Positions 7,129-14,641 of a stretch of 34,740 nucleotides of DNA are shown one piece after another. Below the pieces are notes generated by a model. It was given only the letters and a program-made list of their open reading frames with translations. It made no database searches and was not told the origin of the DNA. The DNA is from Candidatus Kuenenia stuttgartensis (GTDB lineage Bacteria; Planctomycetota; Planctomycetia; Planctomycetales; Planctomycetaceae). Each line of letters starts with the position of its first letter. The first letter of the stretch is position 1. The stretch covers positions 1-34,740 of the forward strand of contig CAMDPK010000078.1 in assembly GCA_945904015.1 (NCBI GenBank), in the 5' to 3' direction. The translations under genes were made by a program, and so were the position numbers.

Positions 7129-8412
7129 TCATTCAAGATACGAGCGTGCTCGATCTGAAATATCCTTGCGGCACCAGCCACCTTGCCAGCGGATGCACTT
7201 CACGGCTTGGTAGGCATTGAGCTTGGCCTCGGCGAAGTCGCTGCCCAGCGCGGTCACGCCGAGCACTCGGCCGCCGTCGGCGACGATGTCATCCCCCCTG
7301 CGAGCGGTCCCGGCGTGAAAGACTTTCGCATCGACCAACTCGGCCGCCTCGTCCAGTCCACGGATCGGAGCACCCTTCTTCGGGGACGCCGGATATCCAT
7401 CGGCAGCCATCACGACGCACACGGCGGGACGCGGATCCCATTCGGCCGGACCGAAGTCGGACAGCTTGCCGTCGGCTGCGGCTTTCAGAAGCAGGCCCAG
7501 GTCGGACTTCAATCGCATCAGCACCGGCTGAGTTTCGGGATCGCCGAAACGGACGTTGAACTCCAGCACTTTCGGGCCTTGATTCGTCACCATGATGCCG
7601 GCGTAGAGACAGCCTTTGAACGGCCGCTCTTCGACGTTCATGAAGTGGACCGTCGGGACCAGCACCTTCTCGACGATCTCGTCCATCAGCTTGTCGGTGA
7701 TCAGCGGGGTCGGGCAGTACGCTCCCATGCCGCCGGTGTTCGGGCCGGTGTCGCCGTCGTAGGCTCGCTTGTGGTCCTGACAGGCTTCGAGCGTCAGGAT
7801 CGTGTTGCCGTCGACGATCGCGAGGATGCTGGCCTCGTGTCCGTGCAGACATTCCTCGATCACGATTTTGTTGCCCGATTCTCCGAACGCTTGTTCGAGC
7901 ATGATTTGCTTGACCGCGTCGAGAGCCTCCTGCCGGTTCGAGCAAACGAAGACTCCCTTTCCCGACGCGAGGCCGTCCGCCTTCACGACCAGCGGAGTTT
8001 CCTCGCGGTCTTCCAGAAACGTGACCGCATCTTGATGCCGCGAGAACGAATGGAACTCCGCGGTCGGCACGTTCGCCTTCCGCATCAACTCCTTCGAGAA
8101 AATCTTGCTTCCTTCCAACTCGGCCGCTTTTTTCGTAGGACCGAAGATCCGCAGATTCGCTGCTTGAAACGCATCGACGACACCCGCGACCAGCGAGGCT
8201 TCCGGGCCGACGACGGTCAGGTCGATCCGCTCGGACTTGGCGAACTGCACCAACCGCTCGACGTCGGTCGAGCCGATGTCGACGTTCGTCGCCTCCAGCG
8301 CCGTGCCGGCATTTCCCGGAGCACAATAAACTCGCTCAACCGACGGCGAGTTCTTCAGCTTCCAACACAACGCGTGCTCTCGGCCCCCTTGGCCGATGAC
8401 CAGAACTTTCAT
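7129..8412 (-). CDS. purD: Phosphoribosylamine-glycine ligase (GAR synthetase)
   Basis: PurD joins glycine to 5-phosphoribosylamine using ATP in the second step of purine synthesis. The protein starts MKVLVIGQGGREHALCWKL, typical of PurD. It has the ATP-grasp fold with VVKADGLASGKGVFV, GPNTGGMGAYCPTP and the metal-binding NVRFGDPETQ. Its 427 aa are normal for the family. A longer frame begins at 8514, but I chose the ATG at 8412 because GGGGAG lies seven bases upstream and the family N-terminus begins there. epmA follows 15 bases downstream, so the two are probably one transcript. Confidence 0.95.
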   Translation of the reverse strand: MKVLVIGQGGREHALCWKLKNSPSVERVYCAPGNAGTALEATNVDIGSTDVERLVQFAKSERIDLTVVGPEASLVAGVVDAFQAANLRIFGPTKKAAELEGSKIFSKELMRKANVPTAEFHSFSRHQDAVTFLEDREETPLVVKADGLASGKGVFVCSNRQEALDAVKQIMLEQAFGESGNKIVIEECLHGHEASILAIVDGNTILTLEACQDHKRAYDGDTGPNTGGMGAYCPTPLITDKLMDEIVEKVLVPTVHFMNVEERPFKGCLYAGIMVTNQGPKVLEFNVRFGDPETQPVLMRLKSDLGLLLKAAADGKLSDFGPAEWDPRPAVCVVMAADGYPASPKKGAPIRGLDEAAELVDAKVFHAGTARRGDDIVADGGRVLGVTALGSDFAEAKLNAYQAVKCIRWQGGWCRKDISDRARSYLE

Positions 8413-8449
8413 CACGAAACTCCCCAACCACGAAACGGTGAAGCGGCGA

Positions 8450-8455
8450 ATGATA
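8450..8455 (-). promoter_or_regulatory. Possible -10 box of purD
   Basis: TATCAT on the minus strand, within GCTATCATTCGCCGC, lies 38 bases upstream of the purD ATG and fits the TAnnnT consensus. The hairpin at 8472-8505 would fall over the -35 region, so this is tentative. Confidence 0.25.
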
Positions 8456-8471
8456 GCGGCCGAAAACGAAG

Positions 8472-8505
8472 CAACCGAGTCTGCGAGAGGTCGCAAACTC
8501 GGTTG
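8472..8505. repeat. Hairpin upstream of purD
   Basis: The arms CAACCGAGT (8472-8480) and ACTCGGTTG (8497-8505) continue after one mismatch into TGCGA/TCGCA, leaving a four-base loop. It lies 60-93 bases upstream of the purD start and directly next to the larger palindrome 8517-8665. Confidence 0.65.
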
Positions 8506-8516
8506 TCGAGGCATCT

Positions 8517-8665
8517 GGGTGGCACAGCTTGCTTCAAGCTGTGTGCCGAAAGCATTGGAAATGGAGGGTTGACGCGATGACCAGAACGAGCATCGTTTTG
8601 CTCAGTGAAAGTTTTTCCTGGGTTTCCGATGCTGCGCACACAGCTTGAAGCAAGCTGTGCCACCC
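8517..8665. repeat. 30-bp palindrome with 89-base centre
   Basis: The arms 8517-8546 and 8636-8665 are perfect complements over 30 bases. Each arm is itself partly palindromic (CAGCTTG...CAAGCTG), so each could fold alone. The centre (8547-8635) has no recognisable coding content. The element fills the space between purD and the gene at 8692-9540, both on the minus strand. Confidence 0.85.
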
Positions 8666-8682
8666 CTCGGCGTTGAAGCCTC

Positions 8683-8702
8683 CCGTTCGATTCATCGAAC
8701 GG
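8683..8702 (-). terminator. Hairpin over the stop codon of the 8692 gene
   Basis: CCGTTCGA (8683-8690) pairs with TCGAACGG (8695-8702), and the TGA stop codon lies in the loop. There is no U-run, so a terminator role is weakly supported. Confidence 0.35.
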
Positions 8703-9540
8703 TGTATCGAACGGTGGGGCGACCGCTGAGCGGATCGGTCGACACCGTCGGTGTCATCTTGAACCTCGCCGCTTCGAGCATTCGCTGGGCCTTGGCGGCG
8801 GCAGGGCTGTCCGGAAACTCTTCGGCGAGTGCTCGCAGAATTTGCTGAGCACTCAGCAGTTTTTGAGCGGCGTGCAAATTGGAGATTTGCTTCTCCAGCG
8901 AGAAGATCGTTTCCTCCAGCGTTTGCTCGTTGACCAGTTCGGCCTTGGCTTTGGTCAACTCGGCGAGTTTCTCGCGCAGCGTCGTCAGCTTGGCCTTTTG
9001 TTCGTCCGAGAGATCGGCATCGGCGAGCGACTCGATCCCATCCGGCGGCTCGGCCTTCGAGTTGATCGAGGCTGTGCGCTGCTTCACCGGGACGGGTTCG
9101 ACGTGAAATTCTTCTTCTAAATCTAAATTCGTAGATGGCGGATTGAACTGCGTGCGAATCGGTGAGTTTTGAGCCAGCACGGGCGGTTCGATATCCAATT
9201 CCAAGTTCTCTCGAACTGGCTTCGCTGTGCGAGCAGCGGCAGGCGGGTTGGATTCGGCGAGTGCTTCGTCGGCAAACGGATTCTCTTCAGTCTGACGAGT
9301 ACGACTGGGCGATTGCACCGACGCATCGAGCTCGTCCAGTTCAGATAAGACAGACAATCTCTGCTCGCCCGCAGCCGCGACGATGTTGGAATCCGGTTCC
9401 CTGCCCACGGTTTCAAAATCGACGAACCTCGTCGTCTGGAAGTCGGAGCTTCGCCACCAGCGAACAACGCCGAGAACTCCGGGGACCGTGACGACTCCCA
9501 AACAGAAGACACACAACATCTGGAGCAAATGCTTTTTCAT
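8692..9540 (-). CDS. Membrane-anchored coiled-coil protein, function unknown
   Basis: I do not recognise this 282-aa protein. It starts with a hydrophobic segment (about residues 7-27) that could be a signal anchor. A long, low-complexity region rich in Glu, Pro, Ser and Asn (40-165) follows. From 175 to about 240 it is a charged helical region with heptad-like spacing, beginning LSDEQKAKLTTLREKLAEL. The C-terminus has EFPDSPAAAKAQRML, which resembles a tetratricopeptide-like helix. The start is firm because GGAGG lies five bases before the ATG at 9540. It is divergent from the DUF1501 gene. Its LSDEQ segment recalls the LTxxQ helices of the proteins at 27086-31707, but the match is short. 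Confidence 0.7.
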   Translation of the reverse strand: MKKHLLQMLCVFCLGVVTVPGVLGVVRWWRSSDFQTTRFVDFETVGREPDSNIVAAAGEQRLSVLSELDELDASVQSPSRTRQTEENPFADEALAESNPPAAARTAKPVRENLELDIEPPVLAQNSPIRTQFNPPSTNLDLEEEFHVEPVPVKQRTASINSKAEPPDGIESLADADLSDEQKAKLTTLREKLAELTKAKAELVNEQTLEETIFSLEKQISNLHAAQKLLSAQQILRALAEEFPDSPAAAKAQRMLEAARFKMTPTVSTDPLSGRPTVRYTVR

Positions 9541-9870
9541 CTCAACCTCCGTGCGAGAAATAGTTCCCTTCGCGGTTCGGTGGCGTGTGACCTCGATGGC
9601 ACAACAGGCTCATCGGCACGAGCGCGAACATCAAACAATCAGCCAGCGGTGGTGAGTCTGTGCCTGGAATTCCGAACCGTCAAGAGAAACTTTGCGTGTG
9701 GAAGTCTCGATGACCTTCAACTGGCTCACCCGCTGTTGGCCATCGTTCTGCCAACCAGATTTGGCAGAACGATGGGGGCAGAACAATCTTGGTCGACAGG
9801 CGACGGTCTCCGTAGTACGTTGTGCCCGCGTTTTGGCTGGGACTGTCTCCCCGATGAGAAGGCTGCCGCG
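9541..9870. other. Divergent intergenic region
   Basis: This 330-base stretch must hold the promoters of the minus-strand gene at 9540 and the plus-strand array starting at 9871. I see no clear promoter pair. It contains the hairpin at 9740-9775. The frame of the DUF1501 gene stays open back to 9529, but the peptide it would give lacks family similarity. Confidence 0.4.
9740..9775. repeat. 15-bp hairpin upstream of the DUF1501 gene
   Basis: The arms 9740-9754 (CCATCGTTCTGCCAA) and 9761-9775 are perfect complements with a six-base loop. It lies about 95 bases upstream of the likely ATG and would be in the leader if transcription starts before it. Confidence 0.75.
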
Positions 9871-11379
9871 ATGTTGAGATTGCTGGGTTCTCAACGGCGA
9901 TTGTGCGACGGAATGACTCGTCGTGATTTGCTGCACATCGGCGGGCTGGGGTTGTACGGATTGACGACCGAGCGAGCCGCGTCGCTGGCAGCGGAATCAC
10001 TCGCGACCGGCGGCGAACTGCGTGGCTTCGGAAAAGCGAAACGCTGCATCATGCTGTTCCTGTTCGGAGCCGCTTCGCAGCACGAGACGTTCGATCCAAA
10101 AAACGATGCTCCGGCCGAGATTCAAGGGGAGTTGAAGGGCATCCCGTCCGCACTCTCCGGCGTGCCGATTTGCGAAGGATTGCCGCTGACGTCGAAGATC
10201 ACCGACCGGCTGACGATCGTGCGGTCGATGACGCATCCGTTTCCGCTGCACTGCGTCGCGTACGCCTTGAGTGGCATGCCGACCTACACGACCGACATCG
10301 AGACCAAGCCGCGCGATCCGGTTCACTGGCCCTATTTCGGTTCGATCGCGGATTACTTCTGGTCGCAGTCCGCGCCGAAATCGACAGGCAGCGAATGGAC
10401 TCCGCGACATGTCGGCTTGCCGTGGGTTTTCAATTCGCAGGTCGACGATCTGGGAGTCCTCGCCGGGCCGTATGCCGCGTTTCTAGGGCAGCGGTTCGAT
10501 CCGGTGTGGGCGAAGTTCGAAGGCAAGTCGCTGCGGATCGCTCCGAAGGTCCGGCACGAGCAGCCGAAAGAATATTCCGACCCGTACGCGGCGGTTGATC
10601 CCGATTGCCGCTTCGTCTTCGACGGAGCCGGCCGGTTCGCCGAGAACGTGTCGCTCGATCGCTTCAATCTGCGCCGTGAATTGCTCTCGCAATTTGATGC
10701 CGCTCGGCTGACTGCCGACACGCTGGCCGAGCGATCGTATTCGTCCAATCAAGGCCGCGCGTTGTCGCTGCTGACGTCGGCCAAAACTCGCGAGGCACTC
10801 GACGTCAGCCGCGAAGCTCCGGCGTTGCGCGAGCGATACGGTCACACGCTGTTTGGTCAGTCGTGCCTCGCCGCTCGGCGGTTGGTCGAGTCGGGGACGC
10901 AGTTCGTCTCGGTCTTCTGGGACGCCTACGGCACCTACTTCAGCGGAGCGTGGGACACTCACCAAAACCACTACCCGCGCATGAAGCAGTACTTGTTGCC
11001 CGGTTTCGACGCGGCGTTCTCCGCGCTGATTCTCGACCTGGAGCAACGCGGGCTGCTAGACGACACGCTGGTCCTCTGCATGAGCGAGCATGGCCGCACG
11101 CCGCAGATTGACTCGAAGCCGGTCGGAGCCGCTCGGCATCATTGGTCGCAGGTGTACTCAATGGCCCTCGCTGGCGGAGGCACGCATCGCGGAGCGGTCG
11201 TCGGCCACAGCGACCGCATCGGCGGAACCGTCGCCGACACGCCGATCTCTCCGAAGGACATCCACGCGACGACGTTTCACTTGCTCGGCCTGGACCCGCA
11301 CGCCGTCGTCCACGACCAACAAAACCGCCCGTACCCGATCGCCGGCGACGGCCAAGTGAGACACGAATTGATCGCGTAG
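9871..11379 (+). CDS. DUF1501 family protein (sulfatase/phosphatase fold)
   Basis: DUF1501 proteins are abundant in planctomycetes and belong to the alkaline phosphatase-like fold. Their biochemical role is not established. Typical segments here are the N-terminal MTRRDLLHIGGLGLYGL, which resembles a twin-arginine-type export signal, then MLFLFGAASQHETFDPK, SMTHPFPLHC, WDTHQNHYPRMK and MSEHGRTPQID near the C-terminus. The ORF is open from 9529, but I use the ATG at 9871, which has AGAAGG about 10 bases upstream and puts the signal at the N-terminus (502 aa). It is followed at 14 bases by the SMP-30 gene, so the two are probably co-transcribed. DUF1501 genes usually pair with a DUF1549/DUF1553 cytochrome gene, which is absent here. 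Confidence 0.88.
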   Translation: MLRLLGSQRRLCDGMTRRDLLHIGGLGLYGLTTERAASLAAESLATGGELRGFGKAKRCIMLFLFGAASQHETFDPKNDAPAEIQGELKGIPSALSGVPICEGLPLTSKITDRLTIVRSMTHPFPLHCVAYALSGMPTYTTDIETKPRDPVHWPYFGSIADYFWSQSAPKSTGSEWTPRHVGLPWVFNSQVDDLGVLAGPYAAFLGQRFDPVWAKFEGKSLRIAPKVRHEQPKEYSDPYAAVDPDCRFVFDGAGRFAENVSLDRFNLRRELLSQFDAARLTADTLAERSYSSNQGRALSLLTSAKTREALDVSREAPALRERYGHTLFGQSCLAARRLVESGTQFVSVFWDAYGTYFSGAWDTHQNHYPRMKQYLLPGFDAAFSALILDLEQRGLLDDTLVLCMSEHGRTPQIDSKPVGAARHHWSQVYSMALAGGGTHRGAVVGHSDRIGGTVADTPISPKDIHATTFHLLGLDPHAVVHDQQNRPYPIAGDGQVRHELIA

Positions 11380-11393
11380 AAGGATCACACCGC

Positions 11394-12344
11394 ATGGACC
11401 TGCACGACGCTCCGCTGGCCAACGAATTCTTCGAGCATGTTGCCGTCACGCCCGCGACCGTCGTGGCGTTTCTGGAAGGACCGGCCGCGGCTGCCGACGG
11501 AGCCGTCTACTTCAGCGACATCCTCAACAACCGGATCATGAAGTTCGATCCGCGCAAGAAGGAGCGATCGGTCTGGCGGGCACCCAGCGGCCGGACGAAC
11601 GGTTTGTTGTTCGACGCTCAAGGCCGGCTGTTGGCGTGCGAGGGGAACGAGTTCGGCCCCAACGACGGCAACCGCCGAATCACTCGCACCGACATGAGCA
11701 CCGGCAAAGTCGAAGTGCTCACCGAACGCTTCGAGGGCAAGCGGTACAACTCGCCGAACGACATCGCAGCTCGCACGAACGGGCAAATGTTTTTCACCGA
11801 TCCGTGCTACGACGATCGCACGACGATGGAGTTCGACCACGACTCGGTTTTCCGAATCGACACCGACGGTTCGGTGCATCGCATCCTGACTCAGCCGGCG
11901 ATTCAGCGGCCCAACGGTATTCACCTCAGTCCCGACGAGCAGACGCTGTACCTCGTCGATAGCTGTCCGATCGTCGGCGGCAACCGCAAAATCTGGGCGT
12001 TCGATTTGTCCGAAGCCGGCGCGCCGAGCAACCAGCGTGTCGTGTTCGACTTCGCTCCCGGCCGAGGCGGCGACGGCATGACGGTCGATCAGAAGGGCAA
12101 CCTCTACATCGCCGGCGGCATCTCCCGACAGCGCGGCCCGCACGAATCGACCGACGTGCCCCCTGCGATTTGGATCATTGGACCCGACGGAAACCTGCTC
12201 GGTCGACTGCCGATCCCAGAGGACGTCATCACGAACGTGACCTTCGGCGGCGACGATCTTCGCACGCTCTACGTCACCGCTGGCAAGACGCTGTATCAGT
12301 CACGGACTACCATTCCCGGCTGGGCCGTGCATCGCCAGACATGA
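11394..12344 (+). CDS. SMP-30/gluconolactonase-like beta-propeller protein
   Basis: This 316-aa protein belongs to the SMP-30/gluconolaconase/LRE family of six-bladed propellers, metal-dependent lactonases that hydrolyse sugar lactones. Supporting segments are VYFSDILNNRIMKFDP, SPNDIAARTNGQMFFTDP with the metal-site Asn-Asp, RPNGIHLSPDEQTLYLVDS and GGDGMTVDQKGNLYIA. The ATG at 11394 has AGAAGGA about nine bases upstream. There is no signal peptide, so it is probably cytoplasmic. A sugar dehydrogenase lies at 2424-4661, but the two are too far apart to link. It comes 14 bases after the DUF1501 gene. Confidence 0.88.
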   Translation: MDLHDAPLANEFFEHVAVTPATVVAFLEGPAAAADGAVYFSDILNNRIMKFDPRKKERSVWRAPSGRTNGLLFDAQGRLLACEGNEFGPNDGNRRITRTDMSTGKVEVLTERFEGKRYNSPNDIAARTNGQMFFTDPCYDDRTTMEFDHDSVFRIDTDGSVHRILTQPAIQRPNGIHLSPDEQTLYLVDSCPIVGGNRKIWAFDLSEAGAPSNQRVVFDFAPGRGGDGMTVDQKGNLYIAGGISRQRGPHESTDVPPAIWIIGPDGNLLGRLPIPEDVITNVTFGGDDLRTLYVTAGKTLYQSRTTIPGWAVHRQT

Positions 12345-12384
12345 TTTGGAGTGCGGAGTGTCAGCACCGCTTTGGAGCGCAACG

Positions 12385-12391
12385 AAAGGAG
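12385..12391 (+). promoter_or_regulatory. Shine-Dalgarno that sets the moxR start at GTG
   Basis: AAAGGAG lies eight bases before the GTG at 12400. It favours that start over the ATG at 12346, whose extra 18 codons run through repeat-like DNA (GAGTGCGGAGTGTCAGCACC). Confidence 0.6.
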
Positions 12392-12399
12392 TCGCCGAC

Positions 12400-13413
<1,014 letters not shown>

Positions 13414-13431
13414 CCGGCCGAGAGCCGACCG

Positions 13432-13514
13432 CCGTCAGCCGATCGCCGTGATACCGTTTTTGAGATCGTGCAGTTGACGGAACGAAAAACGGTATCACGG
13501 CGGTCGGCTGACGG
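13432..13514. repeat. 30-bp palindrome between moxR and the DUF58 gene
   Basis: The arms 13432-13461 and 13485-13514 match over 30 bases with a single difference, which is a wobble pair. The inner 17 bp (13445-13461 and 13485-13501, GCCGTGATACCGTTTTT) are perfect. The loop is 23 bases. It would form a strong hairpin in the mRNA and may set relative expression of the two genes. Confidence 0.85.
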
Positions 13515-13554
13515 TGGCCGGCCGGACAATCGAGCAGCGACTGGAGAGTGAACG

Positions 13555-14505
13555 TTGAAACTGGAAGCTCTGACCCCTGCCCGTTCACGAGCCTCGTACA
13601 TCGACCCGGCGGCGTTGATGCGGATCAAGAATCTGGAACTCCGCGCGAAGCTGGTCGTCGATGGATTCCTCAGCGGCTTGCATCGCAGTCCGTATCACGG
13701 GTTCTCGGTTGAGTTCACCGAATACCGGCAATACAGCCCTGGCGATGATCTGCGGTTTCTCGATTGGCGGCTGTTCGCTCGGTCGGATCGCTTCTACCTC
13801 AAACGCTTCGAGGACGAGACGAACTTGCGTTGCTATCTGCTGGTCGATCTGAGCCGCTCGATGGGGTTTCACTCGACGCCGTTGGAATACGACAAGGCCG
13901 AGTATGCCAAGACGGTGGCCGCGACGATCGCGTACTTCTTGACGCTGCAACGGGACGCGGTTGGGCTGATCACATTCGATCAAGCGATCCGCGAGTACCT
14001 GCCGGCACGATACCGCACCGGACATTTGCATCGGCTGATGATCTGCCTGGAGCACGAATTGGCCGGCACCGCCACGGACCTCGGCTTGCCGCTGGAGCAG
14101 GTCGCGCGGACTGCCCGCAAGCGCGGCGTGGTCGTGCTGCTGTCGGACATGCTCGCACCGGTCGAGGTGCTGGAGACGAAGCTGGGCTACTTGCGATCGC
14201 AAGGGCACGAGGTTGTCGTGATCCGCATCCTCGATCCCTCCGAGGTGAGTTTCCAATTCCAAGACGAGTCGATGTTTTTCGATCTGGAATCAGGCCGCGA
14301 GTTGTACGTCGATCCGCACGCGGCCCGAGCCGGCTATCAAGAACGCTTCACCGATCACGCGAAGGCTCTCGCTCGCGTGTGCAGTGGATTGGGAGTCGAT
14401 GTCTACGACCTGACCACCGATGGGCCGCTCGATTTGGCGTTGTTCGATTTGCTGAACTCGCGGATACGCCGCGGTCGGCAGGTTTCGCGACGTCGGCGAG
14501 TTTGA
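13555..14505 (+). CDS. DUF58 domain protein (VWA-like partner of MoxR)
   Basis: DUF58 proteins are the standard partner of MoxR ATPases and hold a VWA-type domain. Seen here are the DUF58 hallmark EYRQYSPGDDLRFLDWRLFAR (two parts, 56-76) and a metal-ion adhesion site DLSRS (98-102). The protein ends in a basic tail (RRGRQVSRRRRV). The start is a TTG at 13555. The GGAG at 13543-13546 lies eight bases upstream and there is no better ATG in frame before residue 21. At 316 aa it is complete. There is no membrane segment, so it is probably cytoplasmic or peripheral. Confidence 0.9.
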   Translation: MKLEALTPARSRASYIDPAALMRIKNLELRAKLVVDGFLSGLHRSPYHGFSVEFTEYRQYSPGDDLRFLDWRLFARSDRFYLKRFEDETNLRCYLLVDLSRSMGFHSTPLEYDKAEYAKTVAATIAYFLTLQRDAVGLITFDQAIREYLPARYRTGHLHRLMICLEHELAGTATDLGLPLEQVARTARKRGVVVLLSDMLAPVEVLETKLGYLRSQGHEVVVIRILDPSEVSFQFQDESMFFDLESGRELYVDPHAARAGYQERFTDHAKALARVCSGLGVDVYDLTTDGPLDLALFDLLNSRIRRGRQVSRRRRV

Positions 14506-14524
14506 CGCAAGGATCAGAAAGGCA

Positions 14525-14623
14525 GTGCAAAGTGACGAGTGCAGAGTGCAAAGTGCAAAATGAAAACGACAGGGAATACTGTCGGCACTTTGCACTTTGC
14601 ACTCTGCACTCTGCACTTTGCAC
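14525..14623. repeat. 38-base palindrome built of 7-base words
   Basis: The arms 14525-14562 and 14586-14623 are complementary with three mismatches. Each is made of near-copies of GTGCAAA and GTGCAGA (or complements), so the element is a direct repeat and a palindrome at the same time. It fills the gap between the DUF58 and BatA-like genes and ends nine bases before the ribosome binding site of the latter (GGAGG, 14632-14636). Confidence 0.85.
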
Positions 14624-14641
14624 TTTCTGCTGGAGGCGTTG

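Noticed and set aside
7183..8580. 465-codon plus-strand open frame opposite purD
   Set aside because: The minus-strand frame is clearly PurD, and the plus-strand peptide is a shadow rich in Arg, His and Asp.
9529..9870. N-terminal extension of the DUF1501 protein by 114 residues
   Set aside because: The extra peptide has no family similarity and would run through a hairpin. The ATG at 9871 gives a normal export signal.
14525..14623. Possible CRISPR array or short tandem array
   Set aside because: The repeated words are only about seven bases long with no spacers and the two halves are inverted, so it is a palindrome and not a CRISPR array. No cas genes are near.
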